Shown: in pieces, positions 17,329 to 26,736 of the stretch | How positions within the stretch are numbered: position 1 is the stretch's first letter | Layout: every line of letters starts with the position of its first letter | NCBI GenBank assembly: GCA_947475165.1 | Contig: CANJLD010000021.1 | Span: 1-64,000, forward strand | DNA: 64,000 bases | Origin: Bacteroidota bacterium | GTDB taxonomy: Bacteria > Bacteroidota > Bacteroidia > Chitinophagales > LD1 | Direction: 5' to 3' | The notes under the pieces: model-generated | The model's database searches: none | What the model saw: the letters and a program-made list of their open reading frames with translations, nothing else | Told to the model about the DNA's origin: nothing | Made by a program: the position numbers and the translations under genes

Positions 17329-20300
17329 CTAAACTTTTAAACACTTTTTCAAAACAGGCTTTCCTTTACTATTGCAACTCTTTACAAAGTATACTCCGCT
17401 TGCAAACCCTTGTGAACTGATTTCTGATTCTGTGCTTTTAATTACTGATTTCAAAACCAACTTTCCAATAGCATCAAATATTTCTACTTCTCCGCCAATA
17501 AAATCATCACCAACAACCAATTGCCAATTGCCATTCGGCATAGAGAAAATTTCAAAACTCAAATCGTTATTTATTTCCTGAACGGTTGTAGGCAAACAAG
17601 CCGGATAATTTACAAAAACATCCTGCGATTGAACCGTGCAGAAATTTGAATCTGCCACGACAACATAATAATAGCCGGTCTGGTCAACTGTGTAAAAACG
17701 AGTTATAGCTCCTGAAACAAAATTACTGTTCACATACCACTGATAGGAAACGTCAGGAATAAAAGTGGCGGCAAGGTCACAGTTATTTAGTTGAACCACA
17801 GGTGTTACACTTCCGCTGACCGTCATCTGCAAAACGTTTGAAACAGTATTCCCATTATTAGCAACGCAAGCCAGCGAGCTTGTCATTTCGCAGGTAACTA
17901 CATCTCCATTACTAAGCGATGAAGTAGTATAAGTAACAGCTGAACCAGTATTATTTCCATTAACTTTCCATTGGTAAACCGGAGTTACACCTCCGTTAAC
18001 CGATGCAGCATCAAACTGAACGCTTGTCCCGGAACAAATAACTAATCCCTGATTTGAAGTAATACTTAGAACAGGCATAACGGGTACCAAAATGTTCATC
18101 GTAATACTGTTTGACATAACTGTTGCAGGTAATACACAATATAAACTGCTGCTCATTTCACAAGCAATTACATCTGCGTTGCTAAGTGATGTTGTAGTGT
18201 AAGTATTGCCTGTGCTCACATTCGCTCCGTTTACTTTCCAATGATATACTGGAGAATTTCCACCATTAGCAGAAGTGGCGGTATACGCAACATTTATTCC
18301 CGAACAAACAGAATCTGGTTGATTTGAGGCAATACTTACACTTGGTGTAACCGGTGGAGTAATGTTCGCAGTTACACCGTTAGAAGTAACCGTTGCTGGA
18401 GAAACACACCCTTCATTCGAAGTAAGTTCGCAGGTAATTATTTCTCCGTCATTTAAAGTTGAAGAATTATAAGCAGAAAAATTCGCTCCATTAATATTTA
18501 CTCCGTTGTTCTTCCACTGGTAGACTGGTAAAGAACCTCCGTTTATAATTGTTGTTGAAAATGAAATTGCGGAGCCCGCACAAACCGCATTGTTAGGTGT
18601 TGCACTAATATTGATAATTGGTGTAACCGGTTGAGTAACCATAACAATAACAGGTGTTGAAAGAGCCGTAACCGGATTCGCACATGCCGCGCTCGAAGTA
18701 AGTTCACATCTAAACGTATCTGCATTTGAAATATTAGAAGTGGTATAGGTAGAAAAATTTGCGCCTATAATATTTACTCCGTTTTTCTTCCATTGAAAAC
18801 CTGGCGAAGAGCCACCACCCAAATAGTTGGGCGTTAATGTTATTGTAGTGCCAGCACATATTATCATAGTAGTAGGCACAAACCAAATGGAGGGAGTCAC
18901 GCTTCCACTTACGTTCATAGTAAGTAGGTTTGAAATGGCAGTAGTTTGAGTGATACAGCTACTCAAACTTGTGGTGAGTATACAACTAATTACATCATTA
19001 TTATTCAGCGAGGAGTTTGAATAAGTAGAACCGGTAGCCACATCATTGCTATTAAGTTTCCATTGATAAGTTGGTGTAACTCCTCCATTTGTCGGGCTAG
19101 CTGTAAACAACACATTTTGACCGGTGCAAATAGAAGTTCCGGTATTAGCAGAAACAGAAACAGCAGTTGTGAGCGGAGCGGTTACACTCATCGTAATACT
19201 GTTAGAACTAAGCGGATTGACGGTTGGGCAACTTACATTCGATTGCAGACTGCAATAAATTACATCGCCATTTGCAAGTGATGAAGAGGAATAAGTATTA
19301 GCATTTCCGCCTACCGTTAATCCATTCTTTTTCCATGTGCAAACCGGATTGTTTCCGCCATTTGTGATAGCGGTAATGAACACAACATTCGTTCCTCCGC
19401 AAATTGCTCCGCTGGGATTTGAAGTTATACTTATAGTTGGAGTGACTGACGGGTTAACCGTAAGAACAATTGCATTCGAAGTAACGGTTGCAGTTGAAGG
19501 GCAACTTGCATTTGATGTCATCCTCACTCGTATGGTATCGTTATTTGCCAATGCAGAAGAAGTATAAGTAGCTGAAATTGCTCCGCTGATGTTCACACTA
19601 TTTTTTGCCCATTGATAAGTCGGAGTTGTTCCTCCGTTAGTTGGTGTAGCAGTAAACGTTGCGCTTGCACCCGAACAAACCGTTGAGTTTGGTGTAGTGA
19701 TAGAAACAGAAGGGGTTACAACAGCATTCACCGTAACAGTAAACGGGTCAGAAGCAGTTATCGAGCAACTGTTGGTAGCCGTAACTGTGTATGTGGCAGA
19801 AGAAGAAACTGTGATTTGCGTTCCGCTTCCTCCGTTGCTCCATGAATAAGTGCAACCAATGCAGGTATTAGAAACCGTAAGCGTTGTTGATTGACCGGAA
19901 CACACGTTATGACTTCCAGTAATAACAGGCTTTGTTGGTGTAGTGCAAGGTGTGGTTACGCAAATTGTAAAAGTAGAAGTGGTGGCAGGATTACTTGCAC
20001 CGGTGTAATCATAAACCCGCACATTGTAAGTAGCACCAACGGTCAGACCGGTGGCATGTAAAATTTCAGTTGCCCCTTCACCACCTCCCGAATCTTCGCA
20101 ATCAATATTTGTTCCGGGGCAGCCGCTTCGTAAATCAACTACCGCATCTAAACCACTGCTTGGCACCACAGTAATGTCATGTGCTATTGATGTAGCCACA
20201 AATTTAAACCAAACATCATACGCGTTGGTTGATGTATATCCACCGCAGGAAATTGGCAGGGTTGATTGAGTTGCTCCATTTAAGTCACCGGTGGTTGTTG

Positions 20301-21615
20301 CTCCGCAGGTTTGCCCGTAAACGGTTAGCGTTACTTCATTTCCGCAATAATCGTTTTGCGGAGTAACTACTATTGCACTGCAAGTTCCATTGTTGAAGTA
20401 GCCGAACCAGGTAGTCCATGGAATTGTCCCGGGACAATCTGTATTTGTGCCGGGCATATTTTGATGTCCGCATATTCCCGGTGATACATGATTCTGGTTA
20501 GTTGCAATTCCATATTGATTGCAGAAATAACAAGCCATGTTTGCCGATGCCTGTAACATGGCAGTGCTATTCCAAAGACCGGGATTCGCATTTGTTGCCT
20601 CATGTTCTTCGCCTATGCTGCGGCTGTTGTTGTAAGGATAACCGGACGCTCCGCAATGCCATGCTGTACTGGCTACCGGTACTACCTGATAAATAGTTCC
20701 GTTATTGGCAGTTACAAAATGTGCGCTTGCGTTTGCCGAGCAATTCTGAAACCACGAAACTGCACCGGCTGCCGTACCGGTTCCAATCCAATGATTCACC
20801 CAGGTATCAATAGAATGATTTCTCCCGCTCGTGTAATTGCAGGTTGTAAAACTTGAAACGGCAGGGGCATAATCAGAACTACGCGGATTTCCATGCGGGT
20901 TAGGCGTTGCAGGGAAATGAAGTTTGATATAAGAAAAATCAATCTGCCTGTTGCGTGGCAAAACAATTTCTTCATTCCAAAGTGTAGTGCTCCGCGCACC
21001 ATCTTTTATAACTCCATAATATCTATCCGCTTGAATAGTTTGCAATTCATCCGAAATCAACCCTGAAAACTTCTTTACTGCTTTGTACCAATCCTCTGTT
21101 CTCATTTTTTTTGCAACTATTTTTTTTACGCCTAAATATTTTAGAAGTAAAGCTGCCGCACCGCGAATGTTCTGACGTGCATCTTCTTTTAAAACACCAT
21201 CATTTAGATGAAGCAATTGAGCAGCTTCATATAAATTGTTGCAATAATTGTTCTGAACCAAATGCATAATACCCCAGCCTTGGTCAATAGAAGGACCCAA
21301 TTGAGTCCAGTTATTTTCTATTTGCCCGATAGCTTTTAGTATTTCAACTGGAACACCAAATTCATTCGATGCATCCTTAAAATATTTTTCTACAGTGGCA
21401 ACTGATGGATGTGGTTTGCTTAAATAATAAGCCCATTGCTCATGGTTATGCGGCTGAACAGCTTTATCAATATGCGATGCAACAATATTCAACTCCTTAC
21501 TTACATCGCGATACAAATACAAATTGCCTTTTACAAAAAACGAATCGCATTTATTTTGAGCAAATGAAAAAGCGCAGAATGAAAACGATAAAAGAAGAGC
21601 GCATATTTTTTTCAT
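17329..21615 (-). CDS. T9SS-secreted peptidoglycan hydrolase: lytic transglycosylase-like plus amidase_2 with Ig-like repeats
   Basis: A 1428-residue secreted protein. A signal peptide (residues 1-19) is followed by a lysozyme/SLT-like domain (about 75-170) with the candidate catalytic Glu at 100 (IGQIENNW) and QGWGIMHL. An N-acetylmuramoyl-L-alanine amidase_2/PGRP-like domain (about 250-405) has zinc-ligand candidates H275 (NHWIG), H384 (CGHQNMPG) and C394. A PPC-like domain (about 415-555) precedes eight or nine Ig-like repeats with the pattern C-(S/A/T)-G...NGG...P-x-Y-x-W-K-x-N-G, then a T9SS type A sorting domain (ASGVYFVKS, KKCLKV). The repeats suggest attachment or spacing on a surface. 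It may remodel the host wall or attack other bacteria; the sequence cannot decide between these. Confidence 0.88.
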   Translation of the reverse strand: MKKICALLLSFSFCAFSFAQNKCDSFFVKGNLYLYRDVSKELNIVASHIDKAVQPHNHEQWAYYLSKPHPSVATVEKYFKDASNEFGVPVEILKAIGQIENNWTQLGPSIDQGWGIMHLVQNNYCNNLYEAAQLLHLNDGVLKEDARQNIRGAAALLLKYLGVKKIVAKKMRTEDWYKAVKKFSGLISDELQTIQADRYYGVIKDGARSTTLWNEEIVLPRNRQIDFSYIKLHFPATPNPHGNPRSSDYAPAVSSFTTCNYTSGRNHSIDTWVNHWIGTGTAAGAVSWFQNCSANASAHFVTANNGTIYQVVPVASTAWHCGASGYPYNNSRSIGEEHEATNANPGLWNSTAMLQASANMACYFCNQYGIATNQNHVSPGICGHQNMPGTNTDCPGTIPWTTWFGYFNNGTCSAIVVTPQNDYCGNEVTLTVYGQTCGATTTGDLNGATQSTLPISCGGYTSTNAYDVWFKFVATSIAHDITVVPSSGLDAVVDLRSGCPGTNIDCEDSGGGEGATEILHATGLTVGATYNVRVYDYTGASNPATTSTFTICVTTPCTTPTKPVITGSHNVCSGQSTTLTVSNTCIGCTYSWSNGGSGTQITVSSSATYTVTATNSCSITASDPFTVTVNAVVTPSVSITTPNSTVCSGASATFTATPTNGGTTPTYQWAKNSVNISGAISATYTSSALANNDTIRVRMTSNASCPSTATVTSNAIVLTVNPSVTPTISITSNPSGAICGGTNVVFITAITNGGNNPVCTWKKNGLTVGGNANTYSSSSLANGDVIYCSLQSNVSCPTVNPLSSNSITMSVTAPLTTAVSVSANTGTSICTGQNVLFTASPTNGGVTPTYQWKLNSNDVATGSTYSNSSLNNNDVISCILTTSLSSCITQTTAISNLLTMNVSGSVTPSIWFVPTTMIICAGTTITLTPNYLGGGSSPGFQWKKNGVNIIGANFSTYTTSNISNADTFRCELTSSAACANPVTALSTPVIVMVTQPVTPIINISATPNNAVCAGSAISFSTTIINGGSLPVYQWKNNGVNINGANFSAYNSSTLNDGEIITCELTSNEGCVSPATVTSNGVTANITPPVTPSVSIASNQPDSVCSGINVAYTATSANGGNSPVYHWKVNGANVSTGNTYTTTSLSNADVIACEMSSSLYCVLPATVMSNSITMNILVPVMPVLSITSNQGLVICSGTSVQFDAASVNGGVTPVYQWKVNGNNTGSAVTYTTSSLSNGDVVTCEMTSSLACVANNGNTVSNVLQMTVSGSVTPVVQLNNCDLAATFIPDVSYQWYVNSNFVSGAITRFYTVDQTGYYYVVVADSNFCTVQSQDVFVNYPACLPTTVQEINNDLSFEIFSMPNGNWQLVVGDDFIGGEVEIFDAIGKLVLKSVIKSTESEISSQGFASGVYFVKSCNSKGKPVLKKCLKV

Positions 21616-21681
21616 CCTAATGTGTTTTAATTAAAGCGTAGGGGAAATTACAAAAACATTTCACTCAACAGTTTTCTAAAA

Positions 21682-21720
21682 ATAAAAGCCCGTCTCGATT
21701 AAACCAAGACGGGCTTTTAT
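21682..21720 (-). terminator. Intrinsic terminator between the Cys-rich peptide and amidase genes
   Basis: A perfect 14-bp stem, 21682-21695 with 21707-21720, is built from GCCCGTCT/AGACGGGC flanked by A and T runs, so it can work in both directions. It lies 20 bases after the stop of the Cys-rich gene on the minus strand and upstream of the amidase gene, which must therefore have its own promoter. Confidence 0.8.
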
Positions 21721-21739
21721 AGAATGTTTGACTTCACTT

Positions 21740-22057
21740 TTATTCTGCTTTTTTCTCTTCCTTCTTCTTAGCGGCAGTACCGGTACAAGTGCTGCCGCTT
21801 TTCTGGCAACATACTGGTTTGCTTTCTTCCGGCTTTGTACAGCCTTTCGAATCGTGGCTGCATTGTGCTTGTGTTTTTCCCGCACAACATGCTTTAGGTG
21901 CAGTATTGTTGGCTGCAGGAATAGTTATCACAGATGGTTTTGAATCCACCTTCATAACAGGTGTAGCTTTCTTGGCTGTTGCCACCGGTGCGGTTTGCTG
22001 TGCACTCGCAAAAAAACTTAATGTGAGAAATGTTATAAGGATTGCTACTTGTTTCAT
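21740..22057 (-). CDS. Small secreted cysteine-rich protein
   Basis: The 105-residue protein starts with a signal peptide (MKQVAILITFLTLSFFASAQ). An Ala/Thr/Lys-rich segment follows, then a cluster of seven cysteines in about 35 residues: KACCAGKTQAQC, KGCTK, PVCCQKSGSTC. The tail is Lys/Glu-rich (KKKEEKKAE). The paired cysteines suggest metal binding or a disulfide knot in the periplasm. No domain is recognised. The ATG at 22087 in the same frame would place ten polar residues before the signal peptide and is less likely. Confidence 0.6.
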   Translation of the reverse strand: MKQVAILITFLTLSFFASAQQTAPVATAKKATPVMKVDSKPSVITIPAANNTAPKACCAGKTQAQCSHDSKGCTKPEESKPVCCQKSGSTCTGTAAKKKEEKKAE

Positions 22058-22138
22058 GTTTATTGGTTTTACTTTTTGGTTTTTCAAAGTCCCCTTTTGT
22101 TTTCATGCCGATTTTTTCGGGAAAGAGATTTAGGGGTT

Positions 22139-22816
22139 TTATTCTTCGGGCAATGTTCCTATTACTGTAATTCCTCCTTTCACCTTCTGTTTCAAATTTA
22201 CATCAATCTTGGTTCCGATAGGTAAAAACAAATCTACCCGAGAACCGAATTTTATAAAACCAAGTTCTCCGTTCTGCTCTACTTCATCACCTTCGTTTAA
22301 ATACCAACGGATTTTGCGCGCCAGTTTTCCGGCAATTTGACGAATAAGAATTTCTACATCTAACTCATCGTGTTCAATTACTACGGTATTACGCTCGTTT
22401 TTCTCTGATGATTTCGGATGCCATGCCACTAAATATTTTCCGGGATGATACTTCTGATATTTCACCACTCCACTTATCGGATTACGGTTTATATGCACAT
22501 TAGCCGGACTCATAAAAATGGAAACCTGAATCCGGTTGTCTTTAAAATATTCTCCTTCGTGTACTTCTTCAATGACCACAACGCGTCCATCAGCCGGAGC
22601 AATAATTTGATTATCGCTGGTAAAAAAATTGCGGGTAGGAATACGAAAGAAAGAAGCAAATGCCAAAATGATAACGAGCGAAACACCACCAGTGATGTAG
22701 TAAACCGGAACGCTGCGGAAAACAAAGGCAACCGAAATATTAATTAGCAGCAGAACGATAACGGATACCAAAAGGATTTTGTATCCTTCTTTATGAATCT
22801 TAATCTTCTTCTTCAT
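22139..22816 (-). CDS. psd: Phosphatidylserine decarboxylase proenzyme
   Basis: The 225-residue protein converts phosphatidylserine to phosphatidylethanolamine at the inner membrane. Two hydrophobic segments lie at residues 13-32 and 38-56. The short Psd-A type core has IAPADGRVV (72-80), VHINRNPISG (107-116) and the self-cleavage site G191-S192 in KFGSRVDLFLP, where the Ser becomes the pyruvoyl group. It follows cdsA on the same strand, 88 bases downstream, so phospholipid synthesis genes are clustered. A TAcaTTTG box lies at 22840-22847 on the complement, about 23 bases before the start. Confidence 0.93.
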   Translation of the reverse strand: MKKKIKIHKEGYKILLVSVIVLLLINISVAFVFRSVPVYYITGGVSLVIILAFASFFRIPTRNFFTSDNQIIAPADGRVVVIEEVHEGEYFKDNRIQVSIFMSPANVHINRNPISGVVKYQKYHPGKYLVAWHPKSSEKNERNTVVIEHDELDVEILIRQIAGKLARKIRWYLNEGDEVEQNGELGFIKFGSRVDLFLPIGTKIDVNLKQKVKGGITVIGTLPEE

Positions 22817-22904
22817 TAACGATTTTTTGATTGCGGGTGCAAATGTAAACGAAAATCGACCAAACGACTATACCCGAATACTTCATGAAGGTTTTGAAAT
22901 CAGA

Positions 22905-23951
22905 TTATTGACTGAGGTATTCGAAAACCAAAATCAGGTTTTTAACCTGCGTAAACATCCAGAGTGTCATGGCAACAAAAGGCATTACCAGATAAAAAGA
23001 ATCTAAGCGGTCAAGAAAACCACCGTGACCCGGCATGATGTTCCCTGAATCTTTTATTCCCAAACTTCTTTTTAAAAGGGATTCTATTAAATCTCCGAAA
23101 GTAGCGGCAATCATAATTACAAAAGCAAGTATCATCCACTCTAATTTTGAAAGTTGGCTCCATCTCGAAACAGTCTCATCCCAAAATGTGAAATTCAAAT
23201 GAATTACAGGTAAGAAATTGCTAACCTTTTGCAAAAAGATGGAAGTAATAAGCGTTGTTGATACCCAATTAAATAATGGTGGAATTTTATCTACAAAAAA
23301 AACAAATGCAAGAGTAACTACTATTCCACCAAGCATTCCTTCCCACGTTTTCTTGGGAGAAATTCTTTCAAACAATTTCCGTTTACCAATAAAGGAGCCG
23401 GTGATATAGCAGAACGAATCGTAAACCCAGATGATGAAAAACATGGCAAGAATAAACGCACCACCTTTTTCGAAATAAATATTTACGGCAAGAATAACCG
23501 GAACAAGTATCCATAAAAGAGCTATTGCCTTTGAACCGAGATTTTCAAATGGTTTTTCAGATTTAGAAAAAAGCTCGACAATGAAAAGAATGAAAAATAA
23601 ACTTGGAACAGTAGCCGTAAGCGTGAGTGCTGGGTCGCGCAAGCCGAGAAGAACATCTTTAAAAAGCAGAAAATAATTATTGAAATCGGGAACGCCTTGT
23701 GCCGGAGGAGAGGCAAGAACAAATGCTTCAGCAAAAGCAATAAACGAAAGCAGCATAACAAACCACTTTCCTTGAAAAAACGATTTTGCGTTGTCGCGCT
23801 TTGCATCTGTCAGGTTGAAGTATTCATTTAAACTGCCGAGGAGAATAATGCTCATCAATACAAAAAATGTATACTGATTGTAGAGCATAGCTGTAATGGC
23901 TAAAGCAGCAACTACAAGACCCGATGAAAGGCGAATCAAAAATGTTTTCAT
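22905..23951 (-). CDS. cdsA: Phosphatidate cytidylyltransferase (CDP-diglyceride synthase)
   Basis: A 348-residue polytopic membrane protein that makes CDP-diacylglycerol from phosphatidate and CTP. The family signature is near the C-terminus: KRSLGIKDSGNIMPGHGGFL then DRLDSFYLVMPF. The catalytic core also shows WVYDSFCYITGSFIGKR and SPKKTWEG. The protein is longer than the enterobacterial one because of an N-terminal insertion between the first helices (residues 80-100), as is common in Bacteroidota. It lies between the CPBP protease and psd genes on the same strand. Confidence 0.93.
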   Translation of the reverse strand: MKTFLIRLSSGLVVAALAITAMLYNQYTFFVLMSIILLGSLNEYFNLTDAKRDNAKSFFQGKWFVMLLSFIAFAEAFVLASPPAQGVPDFNNYFLLFKDVLLGLRDPALTLTATVPSLFFILFIVELFSKSEKPFENLGSKAIALLWILVPVILAVNIYFEKGGAFILAMFFIIWVYDSFCYITGSFIGKRKLFERISPKKTWEGMLGGIVVTLAFVFFVDKIPPLFNWVSTTLITSIFLQKVSNFLPVIHLNFTFWDETVSRWSQLSKLEWMILAFVIMIAATFGDLIESLLKRSLGIKDSGNIMPGHGGFLDRLDSFYLVMPFVAMTLWMFTQVKNLILVFEYLSQ

Positions 23952-23996
23952 AAGAAAAATTTCAACCCCAAACCCCTAGAGGGGCTTAGGGGCAGG

Positions 23997-24935
23997 TTAA
24001 AGAATTTGGTTTGTTCCTTCTACGCTTTCTTCTGTTTCAACAAATCTCGCAGGATTCTTCCATTTATTAAACAAGAATATGAACATGGCAAATACTGCAA
24101 TTGAAATGACGGTTGCATATAAAGGTGTTTTTGCATTCGCCACATCTTCACTTATCATTCCAAGATTGAAAAAATATTTCATGAACACCGCCAGAAAATT
24201 ATTGGTAAAGTGGGCAGCAATAGGCAACCATAAACTTCCGCTTACGTAATACAGGTAGCCGAGAAAACTTCCGAGTGCCCAAATTGCAATGGTGTTATCA
24301 AACTCTAAATGCGAAATAGCAAAAATGAAACCGGTTGCCGGAATAGCAATTGCGGGATGAATTTTTCCTTTCAACAAATCGCCCAGCAATAAGCCGCGAA
24401 AGAAAAATTCTTCGCCAATTGAAGGAATGAGAGCTACTACAATAGAAACAAGAATTAAGTGGCCGACATCCTTAAAACTCATTATCGTATTGGTGAGTTC
24501 TACTGCGCGTTTTTGAAAATCGTCCAAAAAATGAAGTTTGGCGGGAAGGGGAATTTGTTTATTCACATCCACCAAAAATTCGATGAAGAACTGAGCTACA
24601 ACAATAGAAACTACTACCAGCACAATAAATTTTAGAGAAGGAAATGCTTTGAGCCGCAGATGTTGCTTAAACTCTCCTGATTCAAGAACAGCAAACATCA
24701 TAGCAGTAAGCACAAATCCGCCCAGCGAACTTATTCCCTGAATAAAAAGAAACGCGTTGATATCGTTCGCCCCGTTGAGTGTTCCTCCTGAAACTTCAGA
24801 AGCATTCTCGATATTAAAAATGCTTTTCGCGGCAAGCAATGCGATACCTGAAACAATGCTTATATTAAATACAAACATGCTGAACATCAGAAAAATTCGA
24901 AGTACAAGCGGGTAACGCTGAAAGGGTGGGGTCAT
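23997..24935 (-). CDS. CPBP family intramembrane glutamic endopeptidase
   Basis: A 312-residue membrane protein with about eight hydrophobic segments. The CAAX-protease and bacteriocin-processing (CPBP) motifs are intact: EEFFFR at 175-180, FIFAISH with H209, and AHFTNN with H242. Members cleave prenylated proteins or peptides in or near the membrane; the bacterial substrates are mostly unknown. It is 18 bases after the small gene upstream and 45 bases before cdsA. A TAtgTTTG box (24943-24950, complement) ends seven bases before its ATG, so it may also have its own promoter. Confidence 0.88.
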   Translation of the reverse strand: MTPPFQRYPLVLRIFLMFSMFVFNISIVSGIALLAAKSIFNIENASEVSGGTLNGANDINAFLFIQGISSLGGFVLTAMMFAVLESGEFKQHLRLKAFPSLKFIVLVVVSIVVAQFFIEFLVDVNKQIPLPAKLHFLDDFQKRAVELTNTIMSFKDVGHLILVSIVVALIPSIGEEFFFRGLLLGDLLKGKIHPAIAIPATGFIFAISHLEFDNTIAIWALGSFLGYLYYVSGSLWLPIAAHFTNNFLAVFMKYFFNLGMISEDVANAKTPLYATVISIAVFAMFIFLFNKWKNPARFVETEESVEGTNQIL

Positions 24936-24942
24936 CAGTAAC

Positions 24943-24950
24943 CAAACATA
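24943..24950 (-). promoter_or_regulatory. -7 box just upstream of the CPBP protease start
   Basis: TATGTTTG on the complement is an exact TAnnTTTG match, seven bases before the ATG at 24935 and inside the tight gap to the upstream gene. A transcript from here would have almost no leader. Confidence 0.35.
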
Positions 24951-24953
24951 GAA

Positions 24954-25256
24954 TTATTTATGAAAATGGAGTTTGTCAATAATTGCATCAAAAGGAGTGT
25001 CTGCATAGGCACCATGCGCATTCACTAAAATTCCTTTCAAACCGTTCGTAGATTCAATAGCATAGAGAGCCAATTCATCATCCACATCGGTGCTGACATC
25101 AAAGTGATGGGTTTCTGTAATTTCAAATTCAGTAGCAGAAAGTTGAGTTTCTGATTGCGAACATTCAACACAGGTTTCGCGTAAGTTAAGGTCGCGCTCG
25201 TAGCCACGCGCCTTTAAATCGTTGATGGCTTCGGTTAATGTTTCAAAAGTTTTCAA
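24954..25256 (-). CDS. Small conserved protein with a TTG start
   Basis: A 100-residue acidic cytoplasmic protein beginning KTFETLTEAINDLKARGYE. Proteins like this are widespread in Bacteroidota and often carry the name phosphoribosylpyrophosphate synthetase in databases, but it is far too short and has no PRPP motif, so I do not use that name. The only possible start is TTG at 25254-25256: no ATG exists in frame before the upstream stop at 25278, nor inside the protein. It is followed after 18 bases by the CPBP gene. Confidence 0.65.
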   Translation of the reverse strand: MKTFETLTEAINDLKARGYERDLNLRETCVECSQSETQLSATEFEITETHHFDVSTDVDDELALYAIESTNGLKGILVNAHGAYADTPFDAIIDKLHFHK

Positions 25257-25277
25257 GGCATTTCTTTCGCTAATGTA

Positions 25278-25367
25278 TTAAACTAATATAGTAACAATAA
25301 GCGATACCACCGCTATCAGCCCAAGGGCAATTATGAAATTTCTCATGGCGTTTCGTTTTAAGTTCAT
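25278..25367 (-). CDS. Candidate 29-residue membrane peptide
   Basis: An ATG-to-TAA frame of 30 codons encodes a basic N-terminus (MNLKRNAMRNF) and one hydrophobic helix (IIALGLIAVVSLIVTILV). The charge pattern fits a single-pass membrane peptide. It lies between the tolC-type gene and the TTG-start gene, with 21 bases to the latter. No homology can be checked here, so it may be chance, but the composition is right for a real small protein. Confidence 0.35.
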   Translation of the reverse strand: MNLKRNAMRNFIIALGLIAVVSLIVTILV

Positions 25368-25401
25368 ATAGATAACGAAAAGAGATTTTTAAAATTATGC
25401 T

Positions 25402-26691
25402 CTACCAAAACTTAGTTCCGCCAATAAGGTTCAAATCAAGTTTTGATAAAAGCAGATTGTATTCCAATTGAATTTTGCCAAGTTGCGCATCTTGTAAATT
25501 TGTCTGTGAAGTGAGCAATTCAAGATTAGTAATTACACCGCCTTTATAGCGCGTATTTGCCAACGAAACAGCTTCATTCGCCTGGTCAATTTGCAACTCA
25601 TAATTCTTCAGTTTACGCGAAGTTGCATCCACATCATTCTTTGCTTGCGCAATATCTTTGTTCAACGAAAGCTTTTGCGCCTCAAGCGCATAAGTGCTTG
25701 CCTGCAAGTTTATCTTGGCAATCTTGGTTTGGTAGTTAGGGCGAGCCGAGGAAAAAATTGGAATGTTCAATCCAACACCAACGTTATAATTGAACAACAA
25801 CTTATTGATGTCCGGCACAAAACCGTTTTTATAACCGGCACTTACATTAGCCACTAATTGCGGCAACCATCCGCGCTTTGCAATTTTCACATCCCAGTTA
25901 GAGGTTGCGAGTTTATCGTTAAGTACTTTTATGTCTAAGTTGTTATCGGCATTCACAACATCTGCATTAAACAGACTTCCATTAGAATCCTTTGCTGTGA
26001 TGTAATCGTAACCGGTGTTAGCGGTTACCATGTTAAGCATATCGTATTGCTTGCGCAGTTGCGTTTGTAAATCAATCAACCGGTTCTGTGCGCTGTTCTT
26101 TTTTACTTGTGTAGAAAGCAAATCGAATTTCAGCGCATCGCCATTCTTAATTTTATCGCTGATTAACTTCTCGTTAGCTTCCAACAATTTAATTTGCTCG
26201 TTCTGCACATCTACACTCTTATTCAAAAACACAATTCCGAAATAAACCTGCGCTACTTGGTAGGCGAGTGTGTTCTTCGCACTTTCCAAATTATCTTTTG
26301 AAGTAGCAATATCGCTTTTCGATTTCTGGACATTCGCACCGGTTCTTCCAAAATCCCAAATAGGTTGTTGAACCTTCAACCCCACATCAAAATTATTAGC
26401 AGGCAGAAAACTCACTTCCTGAAAAACTCCATTGCCTATTGGAAATCTGATACTTGGAGTTGGCTTACCATAACGATAATTTGCATCGCCACTTATCACC
26501 GGCATGTATGCGCCATACGCTAAATCTTTTTTTGCTTCACTCAAATTTACATACTCGCTGGCCTCTTTCAACTTCGGATAATTATCCATTGCCTTATTAA
26601 TAAGTTCGGTGAGTTGCGCAGGCGCAGGGGTTGTTTGAGCACTCACTACTTGTGTTGCTATTAATAGGAGTAAGAAAAATTTTGTCTTCAT
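25402..26691 (-). CDS. TolC family outer membrane efflux protein
   Basis: A 429-residue protein with a signal peptide (FFLLLLIATQVVSAQ) and two repeats of the outer-membrane efflux (OEP) helical/beta domain. Visible features include the YPKLKEAS helix start, QQPIWDFGRTGANVQKSKSD, the repeated counterpart NIPIFSSARPNYQTKIAKIN, and NTRYKGGVITNLELLTSQT at the C-terminal hairpin. It would form the outer-membrane channel of the tripartite pump encoded by the two genes upstream on the same strand (45-base and 38-base gaps). Confidence 0.92.
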   Translation of the reverse strand: MKTKFFLLLLIATQVVSAQTTPAPAQLTELINKAMDNYPKLKEASEYVNLSEAKKDLAYGAYMPVISGDANYRYGKPTPSIRFPIGNGVFQEVSFLPANNFDVGLKVQQPIWDFGRTGANVQKSKSDIATSKDNLESAKNTLAYQVAQVYFGIVFLNKSVDVQNEQIKLLEANEKLISDKIKNGDALKFDLLSTQVKKNSAQNRLIDLQTQLRKQYDMLNMVTANTGYDYITAKDSNGSLFNADVVNADNNLDIKVLNDKLATSNWDVKIAKRGWLPQLVANVSAGYKNGFVPDINKLLFNYNVGVGLNIPIFSSARPNYQTKIAKINLQASTYALEAQKLSLNKDIAQAKNDVDATSRKLKNYELQIDQANEAVSLANTRYKGGVITNLELLTSQTNLQDAQLGKIQLEYNLLLSKLDLNLIGGTKFW

Positions 26692-26736
26692 ATTCTATAC
26701 TTTATGTTCTTGTATTCTGTATAAAGCCTGGGGGTT

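Noticed and set aside
24954-25256. Phosphoribosylpyrophosphate synthetase
   Set aside because: This database-style name fits neither the length nor any PRPP-binding motif; kept as a protein of unknown function.
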